This document shows positions 24,220 to 30,970 of a stretch of 37,175 bases of DNA, one piece after another. A program made the translations under genes and the position numbers. The notes under the pieces were generated by a model that was given only the letters and a program-made list of their open reading frames with translations, was not told where the DNA came from and did no database searches. This DNA is from Clostridia bacterium (GTDB taxonomy: Bacteria > Bacillota > Clostridia > Christensenellales > Aristaeellaceae), in NCBI GenBank assembly GCA_900769075.1, contig CAAGFE010000091.1, positions 1-37,175 on the forward strand, read 5' to 3'. Position 1 is the stretch's first letter. The number at the start of each line of letters is the position of its first letter.

Positions 24220-25464
24220 TTAATTATGAATGCCGGATGAATGCTTCAGGTGCAGCCGGGCGGCGTCCAGCAGCTGTTCCCGCTCATTCGGGATCGCTTC
24301 CGCCACCAGCAGGCCCAGCAGATAGGTCAGGCACTCGCCCACGGCCCTTCCCTTCATGCCCATCGCCATCAGGTCGCAGCCGTTGACCGCCATGTCCTTC
24401 ACGGTGAAGCACACGCCGTCCGCCAGCACGTCCTCCAGCACCGCCGTGAGTGCCGCCGATTCAGCGTTGATCTCTTCCAAGGGACGCCTGCCCAGGGCGA
24501 TCTCCTTTGCCCGCCGGACGATCAGCAGCTGGCGCGCAACCTCTTCCCCAAAGGCTGACAGGCATGCCAGCATCCCGCGCCGCTCCGGGCGAAAGGGCCA
24601 GTCCTGATGCCTGACGAGGGTCAGCACCCGGTCCCGGGTGGCGTTGTCCAGCTTCAAGCCGGTCAGCGTCTCCTTCACCCGGGGTGCTTCTATCTCCCGC
24701 AGCAGCATCGTCAGCCGGAACGCCTCCGTCGGCGGAACGGCCTCCACCCCGCGGACGGTACGCGCCCAATCCACCGTTCTCAGCGGCGGCATGAGCGTGG
24801 TGAGCACATCGCCGTAATCGCGCAGGATTTTCCCTGCTCCTTCGCCGCACAGGAGCTTGGCCAGCTCAACCCGGATGCGTTCCGCAGCCACATCGCCCAT
24901 GGTATCCTTGAGCGCATGGATGGCAGCGTCCGTCTCCGGCGCGATGCTGAAGCCGTACACCGCCGCAAACCGCAGCGCCCGCATGATGCGCAGCGCATCC
25001 TCGCCGAAGCGCAGGGAAGGATCTCCCACGCAGCGGATGACGCCCGCCGCCAGATCCGCCTGCCCGCCAAAGGCGTCCACCAGCCCGGCAGACGGGCTCC
25101 ACGCCATGGCGTTGACGGTGAAGTCCCGGCGGGACAGATCCTCCCGCACGTCGGACACGAAAACCACCTCGTCCGGATGGCGATGGTCGGTGTATTCGCC
25201 GTCCACCCGGAAGGTCGTGACCTCATAGGGCTCCTGCCCCTGCAGCACCGTGAGGGTGCCGTGCTTGAGGCCGGTTTCGATCACCCGGCAGTCCGCAAAC
25301 ACCCGCTGAAGCTGGGGCGGCAGCGCATCGGTGCAGATATCCCAATCCTTGGGGACTCGGCCCAGCAGCGTATCGCGGACGCACCCGCCCACCACATAGG
25401 CCTGAAAGCCGCGCTCCTCCAGCCTGTTCAGCACAAACATCGCCCCTTCGGGCAGTTTCCACAT
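24220..25464 (-). CDS. cca: CCA tRNA nucleotidyltransferase
   Basis: The enzyme adds or repairs the 3' CCA end of tRNA. The 414-aa protein is a class II nucleotidyltransferase: GGCVRDTLLG (26-35), the metal-binding D40 and D42 (DWDICTDALP), RRDFTVNAMAW and RFGEDALRIMRALRFA. A helical C-terminal part follows. No HD phosphohydrolase motif is evident in the C-terminal region. I use the ATG at 25464, 6 bases after AAAGGAGGG. An in-frame extension to 25821 runs through the cca promoter and is rejected. Confidence 0.93.
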   Translation of the reverse strand: MWKLPEGAMFVLNRLEERGFQAYVVGGCVRDTLLGRVPKDWDICTDALPPQLQRVFADCRVIETGLKHGTLTVLQGQEPYEVTTFRVDGEYTDHRHPDEVVFVSDVREDLSRRDFTVNAMAWSPSAGLVDAFGGQADLAAGVIRCVGDPSLRFGEDALRIMRALRFAAVYGFSIAPETDAAIHALKDTMGDVAAERIRVELAKLLCGEGAGKILRDYGDVLTTLMPPLRTVDWARTVRGVEAVPPTEAFRLTMLLREIEAPRVKETLTGLKLDNATRDRVLTLVRHQDWPFRPERRGMLACLSAFGEEVARQLLIVRRAKEIALGRRPLEEINAESAALTAVLEDVLADGVCFTVKDMAVNGCDLMAMGMKGRAVGECLTYLLGLLVAEAIPNEREQLLDAARLHLKHSSGIHN

Positions 25465-25495
25465 GCGCAGCCCTCCTTTCGCGCCGTTTCCTCCT

Positions 25496-25525
25496 ATTAT
25501 ACATGATTTGCCCCGGGAATTGCAA
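25496..25525 (-). promoter_or_regulatory. Sigma-A promoter of cca
   Basis: Read on the minus strand: -35 TTGCAA (25520-25525), 18-bp spacer, consensus -10 TATAAT (25496-25501). It is divergent from the rpsM promoter 100 bp away. Confidence 0.75.
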
Positions 25526-25623
25526 GCCCCGTTCCAGCGCGATTTGGACAGATTGCACAAATTGAACTTCGTATTTTCTCCATCAATGCTTTTTCCGCGA
25601 AAGAAAAAATGTGGCGGAAGCGC

Positions 25624-25652
25624 TTGCAATTTCAGGCTTGAGGATATATAAT
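25624..25652 (+). promoter_or_regulatory. Sigma-A promoter of the rpsM operon
   Basis: -35 TTGCAA (25624-25629), 17-bp spacer, consensus -10 TATAAT (25647-25652) in an AT-rich stretch. The leader to rpsM is about 357 nt. Confidence 0.8.
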
Positions 25653-25658
25653 ATATGA

Positions 25659-26015
25659 GTTGGCTTTTGCCCTCATGGTGGGCGGCTGCATGCGGATGAC
25701 AACACCCGCGTGTTCCATCGTCAGGGTTCATCATCTTAAAAAGCCGGCAGATCAAGTGCTGGGCGTCCGCAGCCTTCCATTTTTTCTGCGGATGATCAGC
25801 ACCGCTGTACGCCTGCTTCACCAGGCGACGGCACCGAGGGTGCGGACGAAAGTGACGTCCCTCTGGAGTGGGTTGCTCCAGATTGCGTCAACCCGTTCCG
25901 CTGCTTCATCATGACCGCGCAAAGCCGTCATGAACCAATCACGCGGCGCCAAGCCGCAAGGAAGCCCGCACCGGCAAAGCCGGTGAGGCCAAAAATTTGG
26001 AGGTGCATTGAACAA
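25659..26015 (+). ncRNA. Long structured leader of the rpsM operon
   Basis: No convincing gene lies here. The leader holds a series of short perfect stems: 25766-25772 with 25786-25792; 25831-25835 with 25839-25843; 25862-25868 with 25876-25882; 25909-25915 with 25927-25933; 25943-25947 with 25953-25957; and 25969-25975 with 25979-25985. None ends in a T-run. The layout suits a ribosomal-protein-binding leader that controls translation or elongation, perhaps sensed by S4 encoded downstream (inference). The ribosome binding site GGAGGTG follows at about 26000. Confidence 0.55.
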
Positions 26016-26393
26016 ATGGCACGCATTTCAGGTGTGGACCTGCCCCGTGAAAAGCGAGTGGAGTACGGCCTGACCTACATCTACGGCATCGGTCTGAAGA
26101 CCTCTCAGAAGATGCTGGCGGAAGTGGGCATCAACCCCGACACTCGCGTGAAGGATCTCTCCGAGACCGACATCAGCAAGCTCCGTGATTACATCGAGCA
26201 TAACCTGAAGGTCGAAGGTGACCTCCGTCGTGAAGTGGCGCTGAACATCAAGCGCCTGATGGAGATCGGCTGCTACCGTGGCGTTCGTCATCGCCGTGGT
26301 CTGCCCGTCCGCGGTCAGAACACCAAGAACAACGCCCGTACTCGCAAGGGTCCCGCAAAGACCATTGCCGGTAAGAAGAAGGCTGGCAAGTAA
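26016..26393 (+). CDS. rpsM: 30S ribosomal protein S13
   Basis: S13 sits in the 30S head and contacts the 50S and P-site tRNA. The 125-aa protein begins MARISGVDLPREKRVEYGLTY and has GIGLKTSQKML, RGVRHRRGLPVRGQNTKNNARTRKG and a lysine-rich tail, all family features. GGAGGTG precedes the ATG. The reading frame stays open upstream to 25911, but that part lies in the leader and has no family match. It opens a unit of S13, S11, S4, alpha and L17 without infA and rpmJ, which usually precede it. Confidence 0.97.
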   Translation: MARISGVDLPREKRVEYGLTYIYGIGLKTSQKMLAEVGINPDTRVKDLSETDISKLRDYIEHNLKVEGDLRREVALNIKRLMEIGCYRGVRHRRGLPVRGQNTKNNARTRKGPAKTIAGKKKAGK

Positions 26394-26430
26394 TTCGCCA
26401 GGCCCGCAGAATTAACGGAGGGATTTAACA

Positions 26431-26835
26431 ATGGCTCCTAAGTCGAAGAACCTCAAGAAGGTTGTCCGCAAGCGCAAGGAGCGCAAGCTTGTCGAGCGCG
26501 GCGCTGCCCACATCTCTTCTTCTTTCAACAATACCATCGTCACCATCACTGACACGCAGGGCAACGCCCTGTCCTGGGCCTCCGCTGGCGGCCTGGGCTT
26601 CCGTGGCAGCAAGAAGTCTACCCCCTTCGCTGCCCAGACCGCTGCTGAGACTGCCGCCAAGGCCGCGATGGAATACGGCCTGAAGACCGTCGAAGTGTAC
26701 GTCAAGGGCCCCGGTTCCGGCCGTGAGGCCGCGATCCGCTCCCTGCAGGCCGCCGGTCTGGACGTGAGCATGATCAAGGACGTGACGCCCATCCCCCACA
26801 ATGGCTGCCGTCCGCCCAAGCGCCGTCGCGTGTAA
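26431..26835 (+). CDS. rpsK: 30S ribosomal protein S11
   Basis: S11 is on the 30S platform and helps shape the mRNA exit region. The 134-aa protein has the family blocks AHISSSFNNTIVTITD, WASAGGLGFRGSKKSTPFAAQ, VKGPGSGREAAIRSLQAAGL and the C-terminal TPIPHNGCRPPKRRRV. ACGGAGGG precedes the ATG. It lies between rpsM (37-bp gap) and rpsD (24-bp gap) as in other Firmicutes. Confidence 0.97.
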   Translation: MAPKSKNLKKVVRKRKERKLVERGAAHISSSFNNTIVTITDTQGNALSWASAGGLGFRGSKKSTPFAAQTAAETAAKAAMEYGLKTVEVYVKGPGSGREAAIRSLQAAGLDVSMIKDVTPIPHNGCRPPKRRRV

Positions 26836-26859
26836 GCAAACGAAGGAGGACATTGAAAC

Positions 26860-27456
26860 ATGGCTATCAACAAGCAGCCTATCGCCCGGAAGTGCCGTTC
26901 TTTCGACGTTTCCCCGGCGGTCATGGGCTATGGCAACAAGAAGTCTAACCGCAATCCCGGCGGCACCCGCCGCAAGAAGGTCTCCGAGTACGGCGCTCAG
27001 CTGAAGGAGAAGCAGAAGGTCAAGTTTGTGTACGGCATCCTCGAGAAGCAGTTCGAGGGCTACTACAACAAGGCCACCTCCATGAAGGGCATCACCGGTG
27101 ACAATATGCTCCAGCTGCTGGAAATGCGCCTGGACAACGTTGTGTACCGTCTGGGCCTGGGCAAGACCCGCCGCGCCGCCCGTCAGATCGTGGTGCACGG
27201 CCACATCCGCGTCAATGGCCAGAAGGTGGACATCCCCTCCTACTCCGTGAAGGTGGGCGATGTGATCACCCTGCGCCAGAAGAGCACCGAATCCGAGCTG
27301 TTCAAGGGGCTGCGCGAGGGCACCACTGCGGTGACCCCCAAGTGGCTGACCTTCGACGCGCCCAACCTGACCGGTTCTGTGGTCGCTCTGCCCGCCCGTG
27401 AGGACGTGGACTTCGAGCCCCAGATGAATATGATCGTCGAGTTCTACTCCCGTTAA
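26860..27456 (+). CDS. rpsD: 30S ribosomal protein S4
   Basis: S4 is a primary 16S-binding assembly protein and in many bacteria represses its own operon. The 198-aa protein has the S4 RNA-binding domain (MRLDNVVYRLGLGKTRRAARQIVVHGHIRVNGQKVD, given here in outline, residues about 88-125). The N-terminus lacks the zinc-binding CxxC cluster, so it is a C-minus S4. Its opening MAINKQPIARKCRSFDVSPAVMG differs from the common MARYTGP form. AAGGAGGA precedes the ATG. Confidence 0.96.
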   Translation: MAINKQPIARKCRSFDVSPAVMGYGNKKSNRNPGGTRRKKVSEYGAQLKEKQKVKFVYGILEKQFEGYYNKATSMKGITGDNMLQLLEMRLDNVVYRLGLGKTRRAARQIVVHGHIRVNGQKVDIPSYSVKVGDVITLRQKSTESELFKGLREGTTAVTPKWLTFDAPNLTGSVVALPAREDVDFEPQMNMIVEFYSR

Positions 27457-27518
27457 TGAAGGGTGCTGCGGGAGGAGGGGGACAGGATGCCACCTGCTCC
27501 CGCAAAGACATCCCTTCA
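27457..27518 (+). promoter_or_regulatory. Nested hairpin between rpsD and rpoA
   Basis: Three stems nest in the gap: TGAAGGG (27457-27463) with CCCTTCA (27512-27518); GCGGGAG (27468-27474) with CTCCCGC (27497-27503); and CAGG (27483-27486) with CCTG (27493-27496). There is no T-run after it. It may control the ratio of rpoA to the ribosomal genes or mark an RNA-processing or protein-binding site. Confidence 0.55.
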
Positions 27519-27548
27519 CTGCAAACCTGAGCAAGGAGGGTTTAAGAA

Positions 27549-28502
27549 ATGGCCGTAGAAATCGAAAAGGCAAAGGTCGAATGTGTCGAAGTTGGCGACA
27601 ACGGCAAGTACGGCAAGTTCGTCGTCGAGCCGCTGGAGCGTGGCTTTGGCCATACGCTGGGCAACTCCCTGCGCCGCGTCCTGCTGTCTTCCCTGCCCGG
27701 TGCTGCGGTGTCCTCGGTGCATATCGAGGGCGTGCAGCATGAGTTCTCCACCGTTCCCGGCGTGACCGAGGATGTGACGGAGATTATCCTGAACCTGAAG
27801 GGGCTGGCCATCAAGATGTACGGCGAAGGCCCCAAGTCCGTGATCGTGGACAAGATCGGCCCCTGCGAGCTGACCGCTGCCGACATCAAGGTGGACGATG
27901 AGATCGAAATCATCAACCCCGAGATGCATATTGCCACCCTGAACGAGGATGCGCATCTGCAGATGACGCTGCGCCTGGAGCGCGGCCGCGGCTACGTTTC
28001 CGCCGAGAAGAACAAGGCCCGCGATATCACGATGCCCATCGGCGTCATCACGGTGGACTCCATCTTCACCCCCATCCACAAGGTGAATTACACCGTTGAG
28101 GACAAGCGCGTCGGCCAGTCCAACGATTACGACCGCCTGACCCTGGAGGTGTGGACCAACGGCACCCTGAAGCCCGAAGAGGCCGTCAGCGGCGCCGCCA
28201 GCATCCTGACGGAGCACCTGGCTTCCTTCGTCCGCCTGACTGACACCGTTCTCCCCGTGAGCATGGTGCAGCCCGAGGATGACAAGAAGGAAAAGGTCCT
28301 GGAGTTGACCATCGAGGAGCTGGAGCTGTCCGTCCGCGCTTACAACTGTCTGAAGCGCGCCGGCATCAACAGCGTGGCCGAGCTGGTTCAGCGCAACCAG
28401 GAAGACATGATGAAAGTCCGCAACCTGGGCCGCAAGTCCCTGGAAGAGGTCGAGCAGAAGCTGCAGGAGCTGGGTCTGGCCCTGCGCCCGAATGATGAAT
28501 AA
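27549..28502 (+). CDS. rpoA: RNA polymerase alpha subunit
   Basis: The 317-aa protein has the N-terminal assembly domain (about 1-230, with FVVEPLERGFGHTLGNSLRRVLLSS, named here by its key part GHTLGNSLRRVLL) and the C-terminal domain (about 245-310, with ELSVRAYNCLKRAGI and VRNLGRKSLEE) that binds UP elements and activators. Length and motifs are normal. AAGGAGGG precedes the ATG. It sits between rpsD and rplQ as in most bacteria. Confidence 0.97.
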   Translation: MAVEIEKAKVECVEVGDNGKYGKFVVEPLERGFGHTLGNSLRRVLLSSLPGAAVSSVHIEGVQHEFSTVPGVTEDVTEIILNLKGLAIKMYGEGPKSVIVDKIGPCELTAADIKVDDEIEIINPEMHIATLNEDAHLQMTLRLERGRGYVSAEKNKARDITMPIGVITVDSIFTPIHKVNYTVEDKRVGQSNDYDRLTLEVWTNGTLKPEEAVSGAASILTEHLASFVRLTDTVLPVSMVQPEDDKKEKVLELTIEELELSVRAYNCLKRAGINSVAELVQRNQEDMMKVRNLGRKSLEEVEQKLQELGLALRPNDE

Positions 28503-28520
28503 GACGGGCTCACAAGTGCG

Positions 28521-28540
28521 GGGATGATGCATTTCATCCC
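28521..28540 (+). promoter_or_regulatory. Hairpin between rpoA and rplQ
   Basis: Perfect 7-bp stem GGGATGA / TCATCCC with a 6-nt loop and no T-run. It lies 20 nt before the rplQ ribosome binding site (TAGGAGGA). Confidence 0.5.
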
Positions 28541-28572
28541 TGCCGCCCACCCATGATAGGAGGAAATACCCC

Positions 28573-29070
28573 ATGGCTTACCAGCGCAAACTGGGTCGCA
28601 CGGCCTCTCAGCGCAAGGCGCTGCTGCGTGGCCTGACGACCAATCTGTTCAATAACGGCAGGATCGAGACGACCGAAGCCAAGGCCAAGGAAGTCCGCCG
28701 CATTGCCGAGCGTCTGATCACTCTGGCGGTCAAGGAGCACGAGAACACCGTGACCGTGACCAAGGAGTTCCACAACGACAAGGGCCAGCTGGTTCAGCAG
28801 GAGGTCGTGAACGACGCTCCCTCCAAGCTGGCTGCCCGCCGTCAGATCGTGTCCTACCTCTACAACGTGCCCGTGGCCCGGGAAGAGGATGAGCGCAAGG
28901 CTGCCTACAAGGCTCGCCAGCGCGAGGTCAAGTATCCCGTTGTCGAGAAGCTGTTCCGTGAGATCGCTCCCGCCTGCAAGGAGCGCAAGGGCGGCTACAC
29001 CCGTATGTACAAGATGGGCCCCCGTCGCGGCGACGCTGCCGAGATGGTGATCCTGGAGATCATCAAGTAA
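28573..29070 (+). CDS. rplQ: 50S ribosomal protein L17 with a central insert
   Basis: L17 lines the 50S near the exit tunnel. The 165-aa protein begins MAYQRKLGRTASQRKALLRGL and ends YTRMYKMGPRRGDAAEMVILEI, both family blocks. It is about 40 residues longer than the 120-127 aa of Bacillus and E. coli L17. The extra part is around residues 55-125, near the segments TKEFHNDKGQLVQQEVVND and EEDERKAAYKARQREVKYPV. It is the last gene of the operon and ends in a strong terminator. Confidence 0.95.
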   Translation: MAYQRKLGRTASQRKALLRGLTTNLFNNGRIETTEAKAKEVRRIAERLITLAVKEHENTVTVTKEFHNDKGQLVQQEVVNDAPSKLAARRQIVSYLYNVPVAREEDERKAAYKARQREVKYPVVEKLFREIAPACKERKGGYTRMYKMGPRRGDAAEMVILEIIK

Positions 29071-29148
29071 TCGGACGCTGTTCCCATTACTTCTACGCTG
29101 TCACGTTTTCTTTCGCACACATCAAAAGCAAAGCATCAAAGCACATCC

Positions 29149-29183
29149 GACCGGCTTGCCCGCACAGCGAGCCGGTCTTTTTT
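29149..29183 (+). terminator. Intrinsic terminator of the rpsM-rplQ operon
   Basis: Perfect 8-bp stem (29149-29156 with 29170-29177), then TTTTTT. Confidence 0.9.
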
Positions 29184-29184
29184 C

Positions 29185-29213
29185 TTGCGCGTTTGCGCTC
29201 CATATGGTATAAT
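29185..29213 (+). promoter_or_regulatory. Sigma-A promoter of the phosphodiesterase gene
   Basis: -35 TTGCGC (29185-29190), 17-bp spacer, consensus -10 TATAAT (29208-29213), beginning 2 bp after the preceding terminator. Confidence 0.75.
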
Positions 29214-29243
29214 CAGAGTAATTTGCCGGAAAGGATGATGGTC

Positions 29244-29789
29244 ATGAAGCTCCTGATTGCCTCCGACCTGCATGGGTCGGCTTCCTATACCCGCCAGCTG
29301 CTGGACGCGTTCCAGCGGGAGAACGCCGACCGCCTGCTCCTGCTGGGCGATCTGCTCTACCACGGCCCGCGCAACGATCTGCCCGATGCATATTCGCCCA
29401 AGCAGGTCATCACCCTGCTCAGCGAATACAAGGACAGGGTGCTGTGCGTGCGCGGCAACTGCGACACCGAGGTGGATCAGATGGTGCTCCCCTTCCCCAT
29501 CCTGGCGGACTACGCGGTGATTCCCGTCGGTCATCGGCTGATGTACTGCACCCATGGCCATCACTACAACGTCAGCGCCCTGCCGCCCATGGCGAAGGGG
29601 GATATCCTGCTTTACGGGCACACCCATGTGCCGCTGCTGGACGTGACGGAGGATCGGGTTTGCCTCAATCCCGGCAGCGTTTCCATCCCCAAGGAGGGCA
29701 GCTGGCACGGCTACATGACCCTGGAGGACGGGCACTTCCGCTGGCGGGATCTGGAGGGAAAGCTGCATCAGGAATGGTGCGCCAACTGA
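29244..29789 (+). CDS. YfcE/MJ0936-family metallophosphodiesterase
   Basis: The 181-aa protein is a small calcineurin-like phosphoesterase with the metal-ligand motifs in order: SDLHG (residues 7-11), LLGDLLYHGPR, RGNCD, THGHHYN and YGHTHVP, followed by NPGSVS. This pattern is that of the YfcE subgroup, which cleaves phosphodiesters in vitro; the cellular substrate is unknown. I use the ATG at 29244 because GGAAAGGA (29227-29234) is 9 bases upstream. ATGs at 29235 and 29238 are too close. It is a single-gene unit. Confidence 0.92.
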   Translation: MKLLIASDLHGSASYTRQLLDAFQRENADRLLLLGDLLYHGPRNDLPDAYSPKQVITLLSEYKDRVLCVRGNCDTEVDQMVLPFPILADYAVIPVGHRLMYCTHGHHYNVSALPPMAKGDILLYGHTHVPLLDVTEDRVCLNPGSVSIPKEGSWHGYMTLEDGHFRWRDLEGKLHQEWCAN

Positions 29790-29797
29790 CGCAAAAA

Positions 29798-29824
29798 CCC
29801 CCGGCAGCAGCACGCTGTCGGGGG
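29798..29824. repeat. GC hairpin, copy 1
   Basis: CCCCCGGCAGC (29798-29808) pairs with GCTGTCGGGGG (29814-29824) with one mismatch. Five Ts follow on the minus strand (29793-29797). The same hairpin recurs at 30016-30043 with one extra base in the loop. Confidence 0.75.
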
Positions 29825-29825
29825 A

Positions 29826-29946
29826 CAAATCATCGACAAAGTCGATGATTTGCAGGCCTTCAAAAATGACTGCAAGGCAAGGCGACAAACCTGCAAATGA
29901 GGGAGTTTACATGAACGTAAATGACCGATATTTGCAGGTGCAGTCA
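29826..29946. repeat. Extragenic element with nested palindromes
   Basis: It starts with a 12-bp perfect stem with a 3-nt loop (29826-29837 with 29841-29852). Then come three nested stems: TGACTGCA (29867-29874) with TGCAGTCA (29939-29946), CCTGCAAAT (29890-29898) with ATTTGCAGG (29930-29938), and TTTAC (29906-29910) with GTAAA (29917-29921). There is no coding potential. It has the look of a dispersed repeat (MITE- or REP-like) or a structured RNA between convergent genes. Confidence 0.55.
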
Positions 29947-29951
29947 ACACA

Positions 29952-30005
29952 GCAAGCGTTTTTCTCTGCCTTTCGGCGGAGGAAAACGCGGTTGCGGGCT
30001 TTTTT
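29952..30005 (+). terminator. Long terminator hairpin in the extragenic element
   Basis: GCAAGCGTTTTTC (29952-29964) pairs imperfectly with GGAAAACGCGGTTGC (29981-29995), then GGGC and six Ts (30000-30005). It could end transcription of the phosphodiesterase gene. Confidence 0.6.
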
Positions 30006-30015
30006 GATGGTCTGA

Positions 30016-30043
30016 CCCCCGGCAGCAGCCACGCTGTCGGGGG
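30016..30043. repeat. GC hairpin, copy 2
   Basis: CCCCCGGCAGC (30016-30026) pairs with GCTGTCGGGGG (30033-30043). It lies 4 bp after the stop of the minus-strand acyltransferase gene and duplicates 29798-29824. On the minus strand it lacks an immediate T-run, whereas copy 1 has one. Confidence 0.75.
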
Positions 30044-30047
30044 AATA

Positions 30048-30776
30048 TCATGCATTGGCGAGGGCTTCCTCCCGGTCATAGAGAGCCTGCATCTGCTGGT
30101 ATGTTTCGTTGACAATGCGGTCGCGCTCCGCAATGGGGTCGTTGTCCGGATCATAGACAATCTCCGTGCCAAAGGAAACCGTGCGGCCCTTCCTGTAGCA
30201 GAGCATCGGCATGAAGCGGCAGCGCTTGCCGGTCCGGCTGTAATACACCTGGGCCAGCATCGGGAAGCCGCGGAACAGCTCCGGCGGACGGCCAGACTTG
30301 TAGCCCGGGCTATTGGGATCCGTGTCGGGATCCTCGGGGAAAATCAGCAGATTCGCCCCCTGCTGCAATGCCTCCACCGATTTGCGGAAGGTGGTCATCA
30401 GTTCCCGGGGCTTGTGGCGGAAAACGGGGATGGAGCGCACCTTCTGCATCAGCCTGAGCACCTTCGTGGCCAGGAATTTGGCGACGCGCTGCTTGCGCTT
30501 GTCGCCCCAGTCCACCTTTTTCAGGGTGTAGCGTTTGACATAGGCCGTCGCTTCCTGCTCATCGCAGCACAGCTCGCTGATCGTCCACGGGCGCACATAG
30601 CCCGGGCAATACAGCATGCCGGCAACGGGGCCGTAAAATTCCCCATGGTTGCACAGGTAAACGATGGGATCCTCCTCTGACAGGCGGACATGCTCCACGT
30701 CCTTGAGTTCATGGGGCATCACGCAGCGCAGGATCGCCATCAGCATGCGGATGGAACGGGTGTGAGTCTGCGCCAT
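30048..30776 (-). CDS. PlsC-like acyltransferase family protein lacking the HX4D aspartate
   Basis: This 242-aa protein resembles lysophospholipid acyltransferases (PlsC superfamily). The block-I region reads YLCNHGEFYGP, where the histidine (H44) is kept but the Asp of the HX4D motif is Gly (G49). The block-III region reads LIFPEDPDTD in place of FPEGTRS. It has no clear transmembrane helix. GAAGGAGGG precedes the ATG. Either the family variant uses another residue, or the protein is not an active acyltransferase. Assignment rests on weak motif similarity. Confidence 0.6.
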   Translation of the reverse strand: MAQTHTRSIRMLMAILRCVMPHELKDVEHVRLSEEDPIVYLCNHGEFYGPVAGMLYCPGYVRPWTISELCCDEQEATAYVKRYTLKKVDWGDKRKQRVAKFLATKVLRLMQKVRSIPVFRHKPRELMTTFRKSVEALQQGANLLIFPEDPDTDPNSPGYKSGRPPELFRGFPMLAQVYYSRTGKRCRFMPMLCYRKGRTVSFGTEIVYDPDNDPIAERDRIVNETYQQMQALYDREEALANA

Positions 30777-30820
30777 GCTGATCCCTCCTTCTTCCGCTTG
30801 TGTCCCTTGATATCACCCAG

Positions 30821-30850
30821 ATTGTAACATACTCCGCGATGGCAAATCAA
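30821..30850 (-). promoter_or_regulatory. Sigma-A promoter of the acyltransferase-like gene
   Basis: Read on the minus strand: -35 TTGATT (30845-30850), 18-bp spacer, -10 TACAAT (30821-30826). Confidence 0.6.
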
Positions 30851-30903
30851 CTCAACTTTCGTTGAATTTTCCGCGAAAAACGGGCAGGAATGAAATTTTG
30901 TTC

Positions 30904-30932
30904 TTGTGCGATTCATAAACCTGGGGTAAGAT
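30904..30932 (+). promoter_or_regulatory. Promoter of the small membrane protein gene
   Basis: -35 TTGTGC (30904-30909), 17-bp spacer, -10 TAAGAT (30927-30932), 38 bp before the ATG at 30971. Confidence 0.55.
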
Positions 30933-30970
30933 AGATCCGTAAGCTGAACAGCACGAAAGGAAGCATCCCG

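Noticed and set aside
25660..25914. 84-codon open frame in the rpsM leader
   Set aside because: No ribosome binding site, no family similarity, and it is interrupted by several perfect hairpins typical of a non-coding leader.
25911..26015. In-frame N-terminal extension of S13
   Set aside because: S13 has a fixed start (MARISGVDLP) with a good GGAGGTG site. The extension lies in the structured leader and has no similarity to S13.
29826..29946. CRISPR array or insertion sequence
   Set aside because: The palindromes are nested and not regularly spaced repeats, and there is no transposase gene. A non-autonomous repeat or RNA is the better reading.
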